A stretch of 64,000 nt of DNA from Nitrospira sp. CR1.1 (GCA_014055465.1 WIAF01000004.1:62001-126000), one strand, 5' to 3'; positions 8,034 through 16,697 are shown, counted from the stretch's first letter. The notes: generated from the letters alone by a model not told the origin. Translations and numbers: made by a program.

Positions 8034-9491
8034 ATGGCTCTCACTGCGACAGAAATTGGTTCCATTGTCCAAGAACTGGCGCCGGCGCTGGCTGAAGGCT
8101 GGATTCAGAAAATTTCTCAACCACTCCCCGACACCCTCATCTTAGAAATTCGCGTCCCCGGGCATACTCGCCGGCTGCTCTGCTCCCTGCGGGACGAAAC
8201 GGCGCGGATACATCTCGCACATCAGCCCCTCCCCAATCCTCCGACCCCGCCCTCCTTCTGCCAGCTGCTACGGGCTCGAATCCAGGGCGCGCGCATCGAC
8301 ACCATTGGCCACATTGCAGGCGACCGGATCGTCCGCCTTGACCTCACCAGCCGGGATGGGCCGGTATCACTCATCGCAGAACTCTTCAGCCGCAACGCGG
8401 ATCTCCTCTTTCTTGATGGAGAAGGCCTGACACATGCCACGCTTCGGCACAATAAAGACCGCATCGGTCTGGTGTATCAGGCTCCGACGGCGACATCTGT
8501 TCGATTCTCGCCTCATGAAGTGCCGGCATCCGGGCCGGACACGCAACCGCTGGTCGGCGATCATCGCTTCCCCATTTCATCCAGACTCGAAGCGTTCTAT
8601 CGGGAACGCGAAGCGGAGTTATCCCACCAGGCTCAAGCCCGCGCGCGGGAATCGGGACTGCGAAAACATCTCAAAAAGCTCCTGCGCCGCATGGCCGCGC
8701 TCCGCCAGGACCTTGAACAGGCTGGACGGTACGAACCCTATGCACGGTACGGGGAATTGTTGAAGGCGAATCTCGGCCTGCTCAAGAAGGGGCGGAATAC
8801 GGTCTCAGTCGTGGACTATTACGACGAACGCCTGCCTGAATTGACGATTCCGCTCGATCCCACCAAGGGGCCGCAGGCCAACATGGATGCGTACTTTGCC
8901 AAGTATCGTAAGTTCGTGTCGGCGCAGCGGGAAATCTCGCCACGCCTGGCTTCGATCGAAACAGAGGTTCAACAGACCCAAGCCGAACTGGAAGCGATCA
9001 AACAGGGAACTTGGCAGCCACCGAGTACGGAAGGACGCTCTTCGTCACGAGTGACGCCGGCCCCCAGACGCAATCGCGCCGCCGCCGTCGAATCCCGCGG
9101 GCCATTCCGGCGTTTTATCTCATCGGACGGCCATCCCATTCTAGTCGGTCGCAATGCCCGCGAGAATGACGACCTCACCTTCGGACTCGCCAAAAGCGAA
9201 GACCTCTGGCTTCACGCGCGCGGCACGCCCGGTTCACATGTCGTCGTGCGATTGGACAAAGGCACGGAGCCGCCTCAAGAAACGATCCGAGACGCGGCGA
9301 CATTGGCCCTCCTGTACAGTAATTTAAAAAAAAGCGGGAAGGGCGATGTGATCTATACCCGCCGCAAGTGGGTCAAGAAAGCCAAAGGGCAAGCACCGGG
9401 CGCCGTCACCGTCACGCAGGAAAAGTCCATTTACGTCACGCTCGATAAACCACGCCTGGATGCACTCAAATCCAGAAGCGCGCACGGATGA
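8034..9491 (+). CDS. rqcH: RqcH/NFACT-family ribosome quality-control protein
   Basis: This family binds the 50S subunit carrying a stalled peptidyl-tRNA and recruits tRNA-Ala to add C-terminal alanine tails that mark the nascent chain for degradation. The NFACT-N domain (about residues 1-170) includes the conserved Asp-Arg pair at exactly 97-98 (GDRIV). Coiled-coil helices follow (about 175-330), and then an NFACT-R domain (VGRNARENDDLTFGLAKSED, LWLHARGTPGSHVV; about 355-470). At 485 residues it is shorter than the Bacillus protein because the middle arm is compact. It is monocistronic in this layout. The family call is strong; tailing activity is by analogy. Confidence 0.85.
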   Translation: MALTATEIGSIVQELAPALAEGWIQKISQPLPDTLILEIRVPGHTRRLLCSLRDETARIHLAHQPLPNPPTPPSFCQLLRARIQGARIDTIGHIAGDRIVRLDLTSRDGPVSLIAELFSRNADLLFLDGEGLTHATLRHNKDRIGLVYQAPTATSVRFSPHEVPASGPDTQPLVGDHRFPISSRLEAFYREREAELSHQAQARARESGLRKHLKKLLRRMAALRQDLEQAGRYEPYARYGELLKANLGLLKKGRNTVSVVDYYDERLPELTIPLDPTKGPQANMDAYFAKYRKFVSAQREISPRLASIETEVQQTQAELEAIKQGTWQPPSTEGRSSSRVTPAPRRNRAAAVESRGPFRRFISSDGHPILVGRNARENDDLTFGLAKSEDLWLHARGTPGSHVVVRLDKGTEPPQETIRDAATLALLYSNLKKSGKGDVIYTRRKWVKKAKGQAPGAVTVTQEKSIYVTLDKPRLDALKSRSAHG

Positions 9492-9558
9492 CACAGACTC
9501 AGGGATGATGGCGAATCGTCACTCGATACTGAGTCCCGTGCCGTCATCCTGTCCCGCC

Positions 9559-9587
9559 ATTCACTTCTCTGCCTTCCCATCGATAAT
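9559..9587 (+). promoter_or_regulatory. Weak predicted promoter of the sigma-54 activator gene
   Basis: A GATAAT hexamer (9582-9587) lies so close to the ATG at 9594 that transcription would begin at or beside the start codon. The -35 (ATTCAC, 9559-9564) is poor. The operator-like palindrome at 9602-9619 would lie just downstream of this start point. Confidence 0.3.
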
Positions 9588-9593
9588 CAGGAC

Positions 9594-11654
9594 ATGCTAG
9601 AGTGCCCACATATGGGCACCCCTACTGACACGCGCGACTGGTTTCCCACACTCAGCGCTCTGCTCCAGGTGAAAACACTGCGCCAATTCGACGAACAACT
9701 CCAGCAAGCACTCACCCGCCTTCTGGACTGCGAGGCCATCGCCTTCTACCTGTACAGCGAGACGACTGCCGCGTTTTCACCGGTCTCCGAGAGCTTGCGC
9801 GACCCGGCTTCCCCCGCCTACCCGATTGCGCAATTACCCGCGGCCGGGACCATCAAGGAAGCAGCGGTCCTTGCCGGACAGGCGATCCTGACCGACGATC
9901 TCAGCCATTCTCCCTGGGCCGAAGCCCAAGCGATCGCGCCGCACATCTGCCGGGCCACGTCTGTGCTGGTCTCCCCCATTAGAATGCCCCTCGAATCCGT
10001 GACCGGCTCGACCACCAAGACGCTGGCTGTCATCGTCGCTGCCGCGCCCGGGAAACCGGGAGCCTTCTCTGAGGAGGACCGCATATTCCTCGACCTGTTG
10101 AGCCGGCACATCGCACCGGTCCTGACCGCCGTCCTCGCGGCTGAAGAACGGGACACGCTGGTGGCCATCAACAACCAGGTCGTGCTGGGCGCCATCACGC
10201 TCGACAACCTGATCCATTCGATTCAACCGATTCTCCGCGACGTCATCCATCATGACGTGATCGGCTTCGTGCGCTTTGTCGGCGAACCCCACAACCGCTG
10301 GTTCGACATCGTGGCCTGCGAAGGCGTTGATATCGACCAGGGCATCTTGCGGCAATTTCCGTTCGAGCAGATGGCCGCTGCCGAAATTCTGGCCACCCGC
10401 AGGCCGCTCCTTCTCACCGGACACAATCAGGACCGATTTGCCGAACACCGGTACTTCGAATCGCTTGGAGTGTTCTCCGCCATGCTCTGCCCCCTCCTCG
10501 TTCGAGGAACCCCTTATGGCTTCCTTGCCATCGGAAGCAAACGGCGGAATGCGTTCTCCGAACGCGACCTGGCCCTGACGGAACAAATCGGCTTTCACCT
10601 TTCCCATGCCATCACCAATCTCTCGGCCTATGACCAGATCCGGCAACTCAAGGACCAACTGGAGCAGGAAAACGTGTACCTGCGCGAAGAAATGGGCGCC
10701 TCATTAGACCTGAAAAGCCTCGTGGGCGACAGCCCCGCACTTCAGAAATCGCTCAGAGCGATTGAAATGGTCGCGCCCACCGATTCCACAGTGCTGATCA
10801 CGGGAGAGACCGGAACCGGCAAAGAACTGGTGGCCCAAGCCATTCATCGGCTGTCTCCGCGCCGCCAGAACGCGCTGATTACCGTGAACTGCGCGGCGCT
10901 CCCGCCGACGCTCATCGAATCCGAACTGTTCGGACATGAAAAAGGCGCATTCACCAGCGCGACGTCCCGGAAACTGGGCCGATTCGAACTGGCTCACGGC
11001 GGCACGATCTTTCTCGACGAAGTCGGGGAACTCCCCATCGATGTCCAGATGAAGCTTCTGCGCGTGCTGGAAGCGCAGGAGTTCAACCGGCTCGGTGGAA
11101 GCCACACCATCCGCGTGGACGTGCGCGTCCTGGCGGCAACGAATGTCGATCTGGAACAAGCCATCAAACGCCGCGCCTTTCGCGCCGATCTCTTCTATCG
11201 CCTGAATGTCTTCCCGCTTCGCCTGCCGACCCTCCGGGAACGCCGCGACGACATTCCGCTGCTGGCTCGCCACTTTGCCCAAAAATATGGCCTCCGTCAT
11301 CGTAAGCCGGTGACCCGCATCAACAGCGCCGCACTCAAGGCCCTGTCCGCATACGACTGGCCGGGAAATGTTCGGGAACTGGAGCATCTTATGGAACGCG
11401 CGGTAATCGTCAGTCGGGGGTCTATCCTTACGATCGATGAACTGGATGGACTCGGTCTCAGCCATGAGCGGACCTCCCCGCCTCGCACCTTGGCGGAGGC
11501 GGAGCGCGCGCACATTATGGAGGTGCTGGTTCGGACCAACTGGATATTGGCGGGAAAGCAGGGCGCTGCCGAAAAACTGGGCATGAAACGTTCGACGCTG
11601 CAGCACCGCATGAAAAAATTGGATATCAACCGCCCTCCCAGACATGCCTCATAA
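9594..11654 (+). CDS. Sigma-54-dependent activator, GAF-GAF-AAA+-Fis (FhlA-like)
   Basis: A bacterial enhancer-binding protein that drives sigma-54 RNA polymerase from a distant upstream site. Two GAF sensory regions (about residues 20-175 and 190-340) precede a short coiled coil. The AAA+ domain follows (about 370-610), with Walker A GETGTGKE and Walker B-like GGTIFLDEVGELP. The C-terminal Fis-type helix-turn-helix is AGKQGAAEKLGMKRSTLQHR. The sigma-54 contact loop reads GAFTSA (residues 451-456) instead of GAFTGA. The start could be 9594 or the ATG at 9612. A palindrome over the start region and a related one right after the stop suggest that it controls itself and the exporter genes downstream. 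The signal sensed is unknown. Confidence 0.9.
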   Translation: MLECPHMGTPTDTRDWFPTLSALLQVKTLRQFDEQLQQALTRLLDCEAIAFYLYSETTAAFSPVSESLRDPASPAYPIAQLPAAGTIKEAAVLAGQAILTDDLSHSPWAEAQAIAPHICRATSVLVSPIRMPLESVTGSTTKTLAVIVAAAPGKPGAFSEEDRIFLDLLSRHIAPVLTAVLAAEERDTLVAINNQVVLGAITLDNLIHSIQPILRDVIHHDVIGFVRFVGEPHNRWFDIVACEGVDIDQGILRQFPFEQMAAAEILATRRPLLLTGHNQDRFAEHRYFESLGVFSAMLCPLLVRGTPYGFLAIGSKRRNAFSERDLALTEQIGFHLSHAITNLSAYDQIRQLKDQLEQENVYLREEMGASLDLKSLVGDSPALQKSLRAIEMVAPTDSTVLITGETGTGKELVAQAIHRLSPRRQNALITVNCAALPPTLIESELFGHEKGAFTSATSRKLGRFELAHGGTIFLDEVGELPIDVQMKLLRVLEAQEFNRLGGSHTIRVDVRVLAATNVDLEQAIKRRAFRADLFYRLNVFPLRLPTLRERRDDIPLLARHFAQKYGLRHRKPVTRINSAALKALSAYDWPGNVRELEHLMERAVIVSRGSILTIDELDGLGLSHERTSPPRTLAEAERAHIMEVLVRTNWILAGKQGAAEKLGMKRSTLQHRMKKLDINRPPRHAS
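9602..9619. promoter_or_regulatory. Operator-like palindrome over the activator start
   Basis: GTGCCCACATATGGGCAC, an 18-bp palindrome with one mismatched pair. The half-sites TGCCC and GGGCA recur at 11655-11677. Its position over the first codons fits autoregulation by the encoded activator. The binding protein is inferred, not shown. Confidence 0.5.
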
Positions 11655-11677
11655 ATGCCCGCATATGGGCATGCCCA
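11655..11677. promoter_or_regulatory. Predicted upstream activating site for the exporter operon
   Basis: ATGCCCGCATATGGGCAT overlaps a perfect ATGGGCATGCCCAT palindrome, giving three half-sites in a row. It shares TGCCC-R-CATATGGGCA with the site at 9602-9619. Its distance of about 130 bp to the sigma-54 promoter at 11800 is typical for an enhancer. Another inverted repeat, TCTGCC/GGCAGA (11684-11703), lies between the two. Confidence 0.55.
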
Positions 11678-11799
11678 TGTAGGTCTGCCAATATCTCGGC
11701 AGATACCACTAGCGATTTTCTCCCGTACAATCCTCGGGCCTTCCAGCATTCTCACGACGTTTCAATACGATACACACGCGCAGCTTGGGGTTTTATCGC

Positions 11800-11815
11800 T
11801 GGCACTGCTCCTGCT
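11800..11815 (+). promoter_or_regulatory. Sigma-54 promoter (-24/-12) of the exporter operon
   Basis: TGGCACTGCTCCTGCT has the GG and GC doublets exactly 12 bp apart, as the TGGCAC-N5-TTGC-type consensus requires. Predicted transcription start is near 11826. The match includes the full TGGCAC block. Confidence 0.6.
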
Positions 11816-11828
11816 TTTGTCTGCCTCC

Positions 11829-12245
11829 ATGAAATTCATGACTTCACGACCGACACCACAGTCTGTCAGTCGCGAGATTCAGGCCTATGTCGCCGAACGG
11901 CAGGGCCAGTTGCTCCCCTCAGGCGAAGCCAGCAGAGATGGCCGCCGCTTCTCCTGGTGCGGAGACATTCTCGACTTCCTGGCCGAAGGACTGGCCGAGC
12001 GTGTCGCCTCTCTGGGCATTACCTTCAGCAGTCCATTTCCCGGCCCCCTGCGCCTGATGGATGAAGTGCAGCAGCCCGATGGCCAGCATGTGCGGCGGTT
12101 CTGGACGGTCGCCCTGCACCAGGGTTGCCCGATTGCCAGAATCTGCACCGTCTTCTTTCATCGGCACGATCAAATCAGTCTTCCCCAGACACCTCTCGTC
12201 ATGGCCTTTGCCACGCACCGCCAGGCAAGCGAGGATGCCGAATGA
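11829..12245 (+). CDS. Protein of unknown function, first gene of the exporter operon
   Basis: A soluble protein of about 138 residues with no family that I recognise. The frame is open from 11655, but the sigma-54 promoter at 11800 and poor residue composition before it argue for the ATG at 11829 (MKFMTSRPT) or 11838; neither has a Shine-Dalgarno. Visible are an amphipathic N-terminal helix (VSREIQAYVAERQGQ) and a central and C-terminal part with aromatic and cysteine residues (FSWCGDILDFL, GCPIARICTVFFHR). It overlaps the permease gene by ATGA, so it is coupled to the exporter. A cytoplasmic partner or substrate-handling protein is possible. No function is assigned. Confidence 0.55.
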   Translation: MKFMTSRPTPQSVSREIQAYVAERQGQLLPSGEASRDGRRFSWCGDILDFLAEGLAERVASLGITFSSPFPGPLRLMDEVQQPDGQHVRRFWTVALHQGCPIARICTVFFHRHDQISLPQTPLVMAFATHRQASEDAE

Positions 12246-13372
12246 GCTACGTGGCGCTCAGAATGCTCTTCGGCGATCGCGCGAAATACCTCATGCTACT
12301 CTGCGGGCTGACCTTTGCCGTCATGCTGATCGTGCAACAGGGGTCGATTTTCTGGGGCCTCATGATGTGGTCGCAATCCAGCATCAGCAACATTAATGTG
12401 CCCATTTGGGTCACCGACCCCGGAATCGGTCAGGTTGACGAAGTTAAACCCATCGCCGATACCGCGGTGGACCGGGTACGCAGCGTATCCGGAGTGGAGT
12501 GGGCCGTCCCCCTGTATAAAGGCGTGTTACGGGCTCGCCTCGCCAACGGGGACTACCACCAGATCACCCTGACCGGATTGGATGCTCCCACGCTCATCGG
12601 GCGTCCCGCCGAAGTGCTGGAAGGCCGGTTTGAAGATATTCTGGAACCTGACGCCGTCGTCCTGGATCAATGGGCAGTTGAACGAATGGGTGGGCCCTCG
12701 GTGATCGGGGTCGGCACGCTATTCGAGTTGAACGACAAATTGGCCCGGGTCGTCGCGATTGCCAAAACACAGAAGAGCTTCACGAACATCCCCGTGGTCT
12801 ATACCACTTACGAACGCGCCATTCGCTATGTACCCCGTGAGCGCCGGACGCTGTCCTACGTGCTGGCCAAAGCCATTGACGAAGCGCCCGTGAGCGAGGT
12901 CACCTCCCGCATTCATGAACAAACCGGACTGGGCGCGTTCAGCGCCGAAGAATTCGGCTGGAAGACCATCAGATGGGTTCTCAAAAATACCGGTATCGGC
13001 ATCAACTTCGGCACCACGATCCTGCTGGGGTTCATCGTCGGCATGGCCATCGCGGGACAAACGTTTTATCTGTTTACGGTGGAAAACCTCAAACAATTCG
13101 GCGCGCTCAAGGCGATGGGAGCGTCCACGTTCACGCTCGCGCGGATGATCCTCCTGCAAGCCTTCACCGTGGGACTGACCGGCTACGGAGTCGGGATTGG
13201 TCTTGCCACGGGGTTCGGATTTCTTTCAGCCAGGGGCGGGGGCTTGCCCTTTGTAGAGACCTGGCAGTTGCTGCTCCTGGTGCTCGTGGCACTCCTGGGC
13301 ATCTGCACGCTGTCGGCGTTGATCAGTATTACCAAACTCGCGCGACTCGAACCGGCCATTGTGTTTCGATGA
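12242..13372 (+). CDS. ABC exporter permease, DevC/MacB-type (FtsX fold)
   Basis: The membrane subunit of a tripartite efflux ABC transporter. Its 376 residues hold one N-terminal transmembrane helix (about 17-38), a large periplasmic domain (about 45-250) and three C-terminal helices (about 255-280, 305-330, 345-365), which is the FtsX/MacB/DevC layout. The C-terminus (ITKLARLEPAIVFR) is typical of the group. The ATG overlaps the previous stop, and its own stop overlaps the ATPase start (both ATGA), giving tight translational coupling. Separate permease and ATPase chains fit DevBCA better than the fused MacB. Confidence 0.85.
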   Translation: MSYVALRMLFGDRAKYLMLLCGLTFAVMLIVQQGSIFWGLMMWSQSSISNINVPIWVTDPGIGQVDEVKPIADTAVDRVRSVSGVEWAVPLYKGVLRARLANGDYHQITLTGLDAPTLIGRPAEVLEGRFEDILEPDAVVLDQWAVERMGGPSVIGVGTLFELNDKLARVVAIAKTQKSFTNIPVVYTTYERAIRYVPRERRTLSYVLAKAIDEAPVSEVTSRIHEQTGLGAFSAEEFGWKTIRWVLKNTGIGINFGTTILLGFIVGMAIAGQTFYLFTVENLKQFGALKAMGASTFTLARMILLQAFTVGLTGYGVGIGLATGFGFLSARGGGLPFVETWQLLLLVLVALLGICTLSALISITKLARLEPAIVFR

Positions 13373-14130
13373 TATCGATGGATGGTCCGGCAGACAATGC
13401 AGCAACGGCGCAGGAACCGCCCCGCCTCCCTGTGGCAGTCCAGGTGCGAGGCCTGGTGAAATCCTTCGGGACGGGCGAAACCACCGTGACAGTGCTCAAG
13501 GGCATCGACCTTGATGTGCATTTCGGCGAATTATTGCTGTTGGTCGGAGAATCCGGTGGAGGCAAGACCACCTTGCTTTCAGCCATTGCCGGAATTCTCG
13601 ATATCGACGCCGGCGAACTCGAGGTGCTGGGCGCCTCGCTCACCAACATGACAGCGGGCACTCGAACCAGTTTTCGGGGACAGCGAATGGGATTTGTCTT
13701 TCAACAATTCAACCTCCTGCCCGCATTGACGGCAGCGGAAAACGTCGCCATCCCGCTCTTGATTCAGGGCCTGCGGAGACCCGAGGCCATTTCGAGGGGG
13801 CGGCTGATGCTGGAACGCGTGGGGCTCGGCGATCGCACCGAATTTCTGCCCCGGAATCTTTCCGGCGGACAACAACAACGCGTTGCCGTCGCGCGCGCAT
13901 TGGTCAACGATCCGCAGCTCCTCGTCTGCGACGAACCGACTGCCGCGCTCGACGGGCCCAACGGACAGAAGATCATGGAGTTGATTCGCGACGTCGGGCG
14001 GGCGCCAAACCGCTGCGTCATCGTCGTCACCCACGACAGCCGGGTCTTTCATTTCGGTGATCGCATGGCGGAACTCACGGACGGCCGCATTGTGGGCGTC
14101 CATCCGATTCACGCAGAGGCAACCGCATGA
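13369..14130 (+). CDS. ABC exporter ATP-binding subunit, DevA/LolD-type
   Basis: The ATPase of the exporter, 253 residues. Walker A is GESGGGKTT, the signature is LSGGQQQRVAVARAL and Walker B is LLVCDEPTAALD. The switch histidine lies in VVTHDSRVF. These place it in the MacB/LolD/DevA group that works with FtsX-fold permeases. An extra N-terminal tail of about 22 residues precedes the core fold. The start at 13369 overlaps the permease stop by ATGA, and the same overlap joins it to the membrane fusion protein downstream. Confidence 0.9.
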   Translation: MISMDGPADNAATAQEPPRLPVAVQVRGLVKSFGTGETTVTVLKGIDLDVHFGELLLLVGESGGGKTTLLSAIAGILDIDAGELEVLGASLTNMTAGTRTSFRGQRMGFVFQQFNLLPALTAAENVAIPLLIQGLRRPEAISRGRLMLERVGLGDRTEFLPRNLSGGQQQRVAVARALVNDPQLLVCDEPTAALDGPNGQKIMELIRDVGRAPNRCVIVVTHDSRVFHFGDRMAELTDGRIVGVHPIHAEATA

Positions 14131-15119
14131 TGATTCTCAATCGTGTCAGTGTCTGGCTCGCGCTTGTGTGCGCGGCATTCGCTGCCTGGTCCGTCCTGAC
14201 CGCCGGCAACACCGCTCCCATGCCGACACCGGTCGTGGAACCACCCCGCTCCCCCTTTGCGACCACCGTCGCGGCCAGCGGCATCATCGAAGCAGCCAAC
14301 GAGAATGTGCGTATCGGCCCGCCGAGCGCGGGGCTGGTGACCAAGGTCCTTGTCGCGGTCGGAGACGGGGTGCGAGAGGGCGATCCGCTGTTGCAGTTAG
14401 ACGATCGCGACCTTCGCGCGCAACTCGTGGCCCGGCAGGCAGCCATTCCACCGGCAGAAGCGCAAATGGAAGAACAGAAATACCGCATCGGCGATCTGGA
14501 CACGCAACTCAAGCGGTTGAAATCCGTTCGCGATAGTCGGGCCGTCAGCGAGGACGATGTCAAACGCACCTGGTATGCCGCGGAAATGGCGAAACGCGCC
14601 ATGAGTCGTTTTGAGGCGGCGCTGAAACAGGTCATCGCGCAACGGGACGAAACGCAACTGCTGCTGGACCGGCTGACCGTTCGCGCGCCGCGCGCCGGCA
14701 CGATCCTGCAGGTGAATATCCGGGCCGGGGAATTCGCACTGACGACGGGCGCCGCCGAACCGCTCATGCTGTTGGGAGATATGCAGCAATTACAGGTCCG
14801 CGCAGAAGTGGATGAGGTTAACGCCCCGCTCGTCGCCCCGCAGCGGCCGGCTGTCGCCTACTTGAAGGGCAATACGGCGCAAGCCATTCCCCTGACCTTT
14901 GTTCGCATCGAACCATACATTGTTCCCAAAAAATCCCTGACCGGCGACAACACCGAACGGGTGGACACGCGCGTCCTTCAGATCATCTACCGGTTTGATC
15001 GCCCGGGATTCCCCGTCTATGCCGGTCAACAGGTCGATGTGTTCATCGAACGAACCTCAACCGGCCGGCCGGCCCAAGCACAGGCCGGCGAACCTTCCGG
15101 CGAGATGTCGCCAAAATGA
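14127..15119 (+). CDS. Membrane fusion protein, HlyD/DevB family
   Basis: The periplasmic adaptor that bridges the inner-membrane ABC complex and the outer-membrane channel. A single N-terminal membrane anchor (about residues 6-25) is followed by a split lipoyl domain (IEAANENVRIGPPSAGLVTK ... DRLTVRAPRAGTILQVNIRAG), a coiled-coil hairpin (about 95-180) and a beta-barrel region. 330 residues is normal for the family. It is coupled on both sides by ATGA overlaps. Together with its neighbours it completes an inner-to-outer-membrane export path; the cargo is unknown. Confidence 0.88.
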   Translation: MMILNRVSVWLALVCAAFAAWSVLTAGNTAPMPTPVVEPPRSPFATTVAASGIIEAANENVRIGPPSAGLVTKVLVAVGDGVREGDPLLQLDDRDLRAQLVARQAAIPPAEAQMEEQKYRIGDLDTQLKRLKSVRDSRAVSEDDVKRTWYAAEMAKRAMSRFEAALKQVIAQRDETQLLLDRLTVRAPRAGTILQVNIRAGEFALTTGAAEPLMLLGDMQQLQVRAEVDEVNAPLVAPQRPAVAYLKGNTAQAIPLTFVRIEPYIVPKKSLTGDNTERVDTRVLQIIYRFDRPGFPVYAGQQVDVFIERTSTGRPAQAQAGEPSGEMSPK

Positions 15120-16633
15120 ACCGGCCGGACTTCGTAACACATGCGGCCCCGGCAGTCTTCGTGATGCTGGCCATTGCACTGGCCGGGTGCCTGCAAGGCC
15201 AGCCCTATACACGTCCGCCGGTTGAGACGCCCGCCGACTGGACTCGCGTGGCCTCCGGGCCGCTGCTCGCCGGCGACTCCGGAAAAACACCGGAAGCCGA
15301 TTGGTGGCGGGCGTTCCGGAACGAGGAACTCACACAATTCGTCGAACGCGCGCTCGCGCAAAATCACGATGTGCGTCGAGCCGTCTCTCGCGTGATCGAA
15401 GGCCGCGCGTCGGTCACCACCGCCGGCGCAGGGCTCTATCCCCAACTGAACGTGCAGGGCAGTTACACCAACATCTCCATCTCCAAAAATACGTTCGCGG
15501 GACTCGGATTGGCGACCGGACAACAACCCGGGCCTCAGGTTTTCGCCAGACCCGGCAGCAGTTTCGACCTCTGGAACGGAGCGGCCGACCTGCGCTGGGA
15601 GCTCGATGTCTGGGGCCGCATTCGTCGCGGGATGGAAGCCGCCTCTGCCGATGCGCAGGCCATCGAACAAGATGCGCGCGCGATCGCCCTGACCCTGATC
15701 GGAGATGTGGGCCAGGCCTATTTCCGCATTCGCGAATTGGACGAGCAGATTGAGATCGCCCAACGCGCCTTGGCCCTGCGCCGGGATTCGCTGGAGATCA
15801 TCGGCAAACGTGCGTCCGTGGGGTTGGCCTCCGACCTGGATGTGAAACGGACGGAAGTGCTGGTCGCCGAAAGCGCGGGACAGATTCCCGATTTAACCCG
15901 CCTGCGCGCGATGGAATTGCATCGCCTGGAAGTCCTGACCGGATCGGCGCCCGGCAGTGTGGCACTGGCGCCGATGTCGTTGAGAAAAGTCATTGTCCAG
16001 CCGGATATTCCGGTCGGCCTTCCGTCACAGTTGCTGGAACGGCGACCCGACATTCTGCAGGCTGAAGCCACCCTTATCGCCGCGAATGCTCGCATCGGCC
16101 AGGCGCGTGCCTACTTTTTCCCGACCCTATCCATCACCGGTCAGGGAGGGCTGCAAAGCGCCGAGTTTGCCAACTGGTTCACAGGCAACAGCGCCAACTT
16201 CAGCATCGGCCCATCGGTGACCCTGCCCATCTTTCTCGGTGGAACCAATGTGGCGAGGCTGGATGCGGCTGAATCACGCTATCAACAAATGCTGGAAGCT
16301 TACCAACAGACGATTCTGCTCGCCTTTCGGGAGGTCGCAGATTTATTGGTGTCGATCCAGGCCCGCGCCGAGCAACTGACGCGACAACGGGAGCAGGCCC
16401 TAGCCGCCACGGCCGCCGTCGGGTTGGCGGAAGTCCGCTATCGAAAGGGGCTCGTGAATTACCTTGATGTCCTGGACGCCCAGCGGACGATGCTGGCGGC
16501 GGAAACGCAACTCGCGCAAACAGAGCGGGCGCGGCTAACCGATATGGTAAGCCTTTACAAAGCGCTCGGCGGCGGATGGCAGCAGCTTCCCGCGACTCCT
16601 TCCACTCCGACGTCGAGATCGATGCCACGGTGA
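15116..16633 (+). CDS. TolC/NodT-family outer-membrane efflux lipoprotein
   Basis: The outer-membrane channel of the exporter. The signal peptide ends in the lipobox LAGC, with Cys25 as the lipidated residue. Two homologous OEP repeats follow, with the usual NodT features: DWWRAFRNEELTQFVERAL near the N-terminus, an ERRPDILQAEATLIAANARIG stretch in the middle and RYRKGLVNYLDVLDAQRTML near the end. 505 residues matches the family. It is the last gene of the five-gene overlapping run; no terminator hairpin is evident behind it. Confidence 0.9.
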   Translation: MNRPDFVTHAAPAVFVMLAIALAGCLQGQPYTRPPVETPADWTRVASGPLLAGDSGKTPEADWWRAFRNEELTQFVERALAQNHDVRRAVSRVIEGRASVTTAGAGLYPQLNVQGSYTNISISKNTFAGLGLATGQQPGPQVFARPGSSFDLWNGAADLRWELDVWGRIRRGMEAASADAQAIEQDARAIALTLIGDVGQAYFRIRELDEQIEIAQRALALRRDSLEIIGKRASVGLASDLDVKRTEVLVAESAGQIPDLTRLRAMELHRLEVLTGSAPGSVALAPMSLRKVIVQPDIPVGLPSQLLERRPDILQAEATLIAANARIGQARAYFFPTLSITGQGGLQSAEFANWFTGNSANFSIGPSVTLPIFLGGTNVARLDAAESRYQQMLEAYQQTILLAFREVADLLVSIQARAEQLTRQREQALAATAAVGLAEVRYRKGLVNYLDVLDAQRTMLAAETQLAQTERARLTDMVSLYKALGGGWQQLPATPSTPTSRSMPR

Positions 16634-16653
16634 GTCCTTCCTCTCGCTCCCCC

Positions 16654-16667
16654 TTGATACACATCAA
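16654..16667. promoter_or_regulatory. Perfect FNR/CRP-type box
   Basis: TTGATACACATCAA is an exact match to the TTGAT-N4-ATCAA consensus. Its centre lies about 72 bp before the predicted start point of the TPR gene promoter, which is a classical activator position. Confidence 0.65.
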
Positions 16668-16697
16668 ATAGCACCCGCTGAGCGGCGGACTTTCAAC

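Noticed and set aside
7707-8120. N-terminal extension of the zinc-ribbon protein
   Set aside because: The Shine-Dalgarno at the ATG at 7706 and the predicted rqcH promoter region argue that this is non-coding.
9486-9552. Nested inverted repeats behind rqcH as a terminator
   Set aside because: Arms such as GACTCAG/CTGAGTC exist but there is no T-run and the loops are long; support is too weak to list as a feature.
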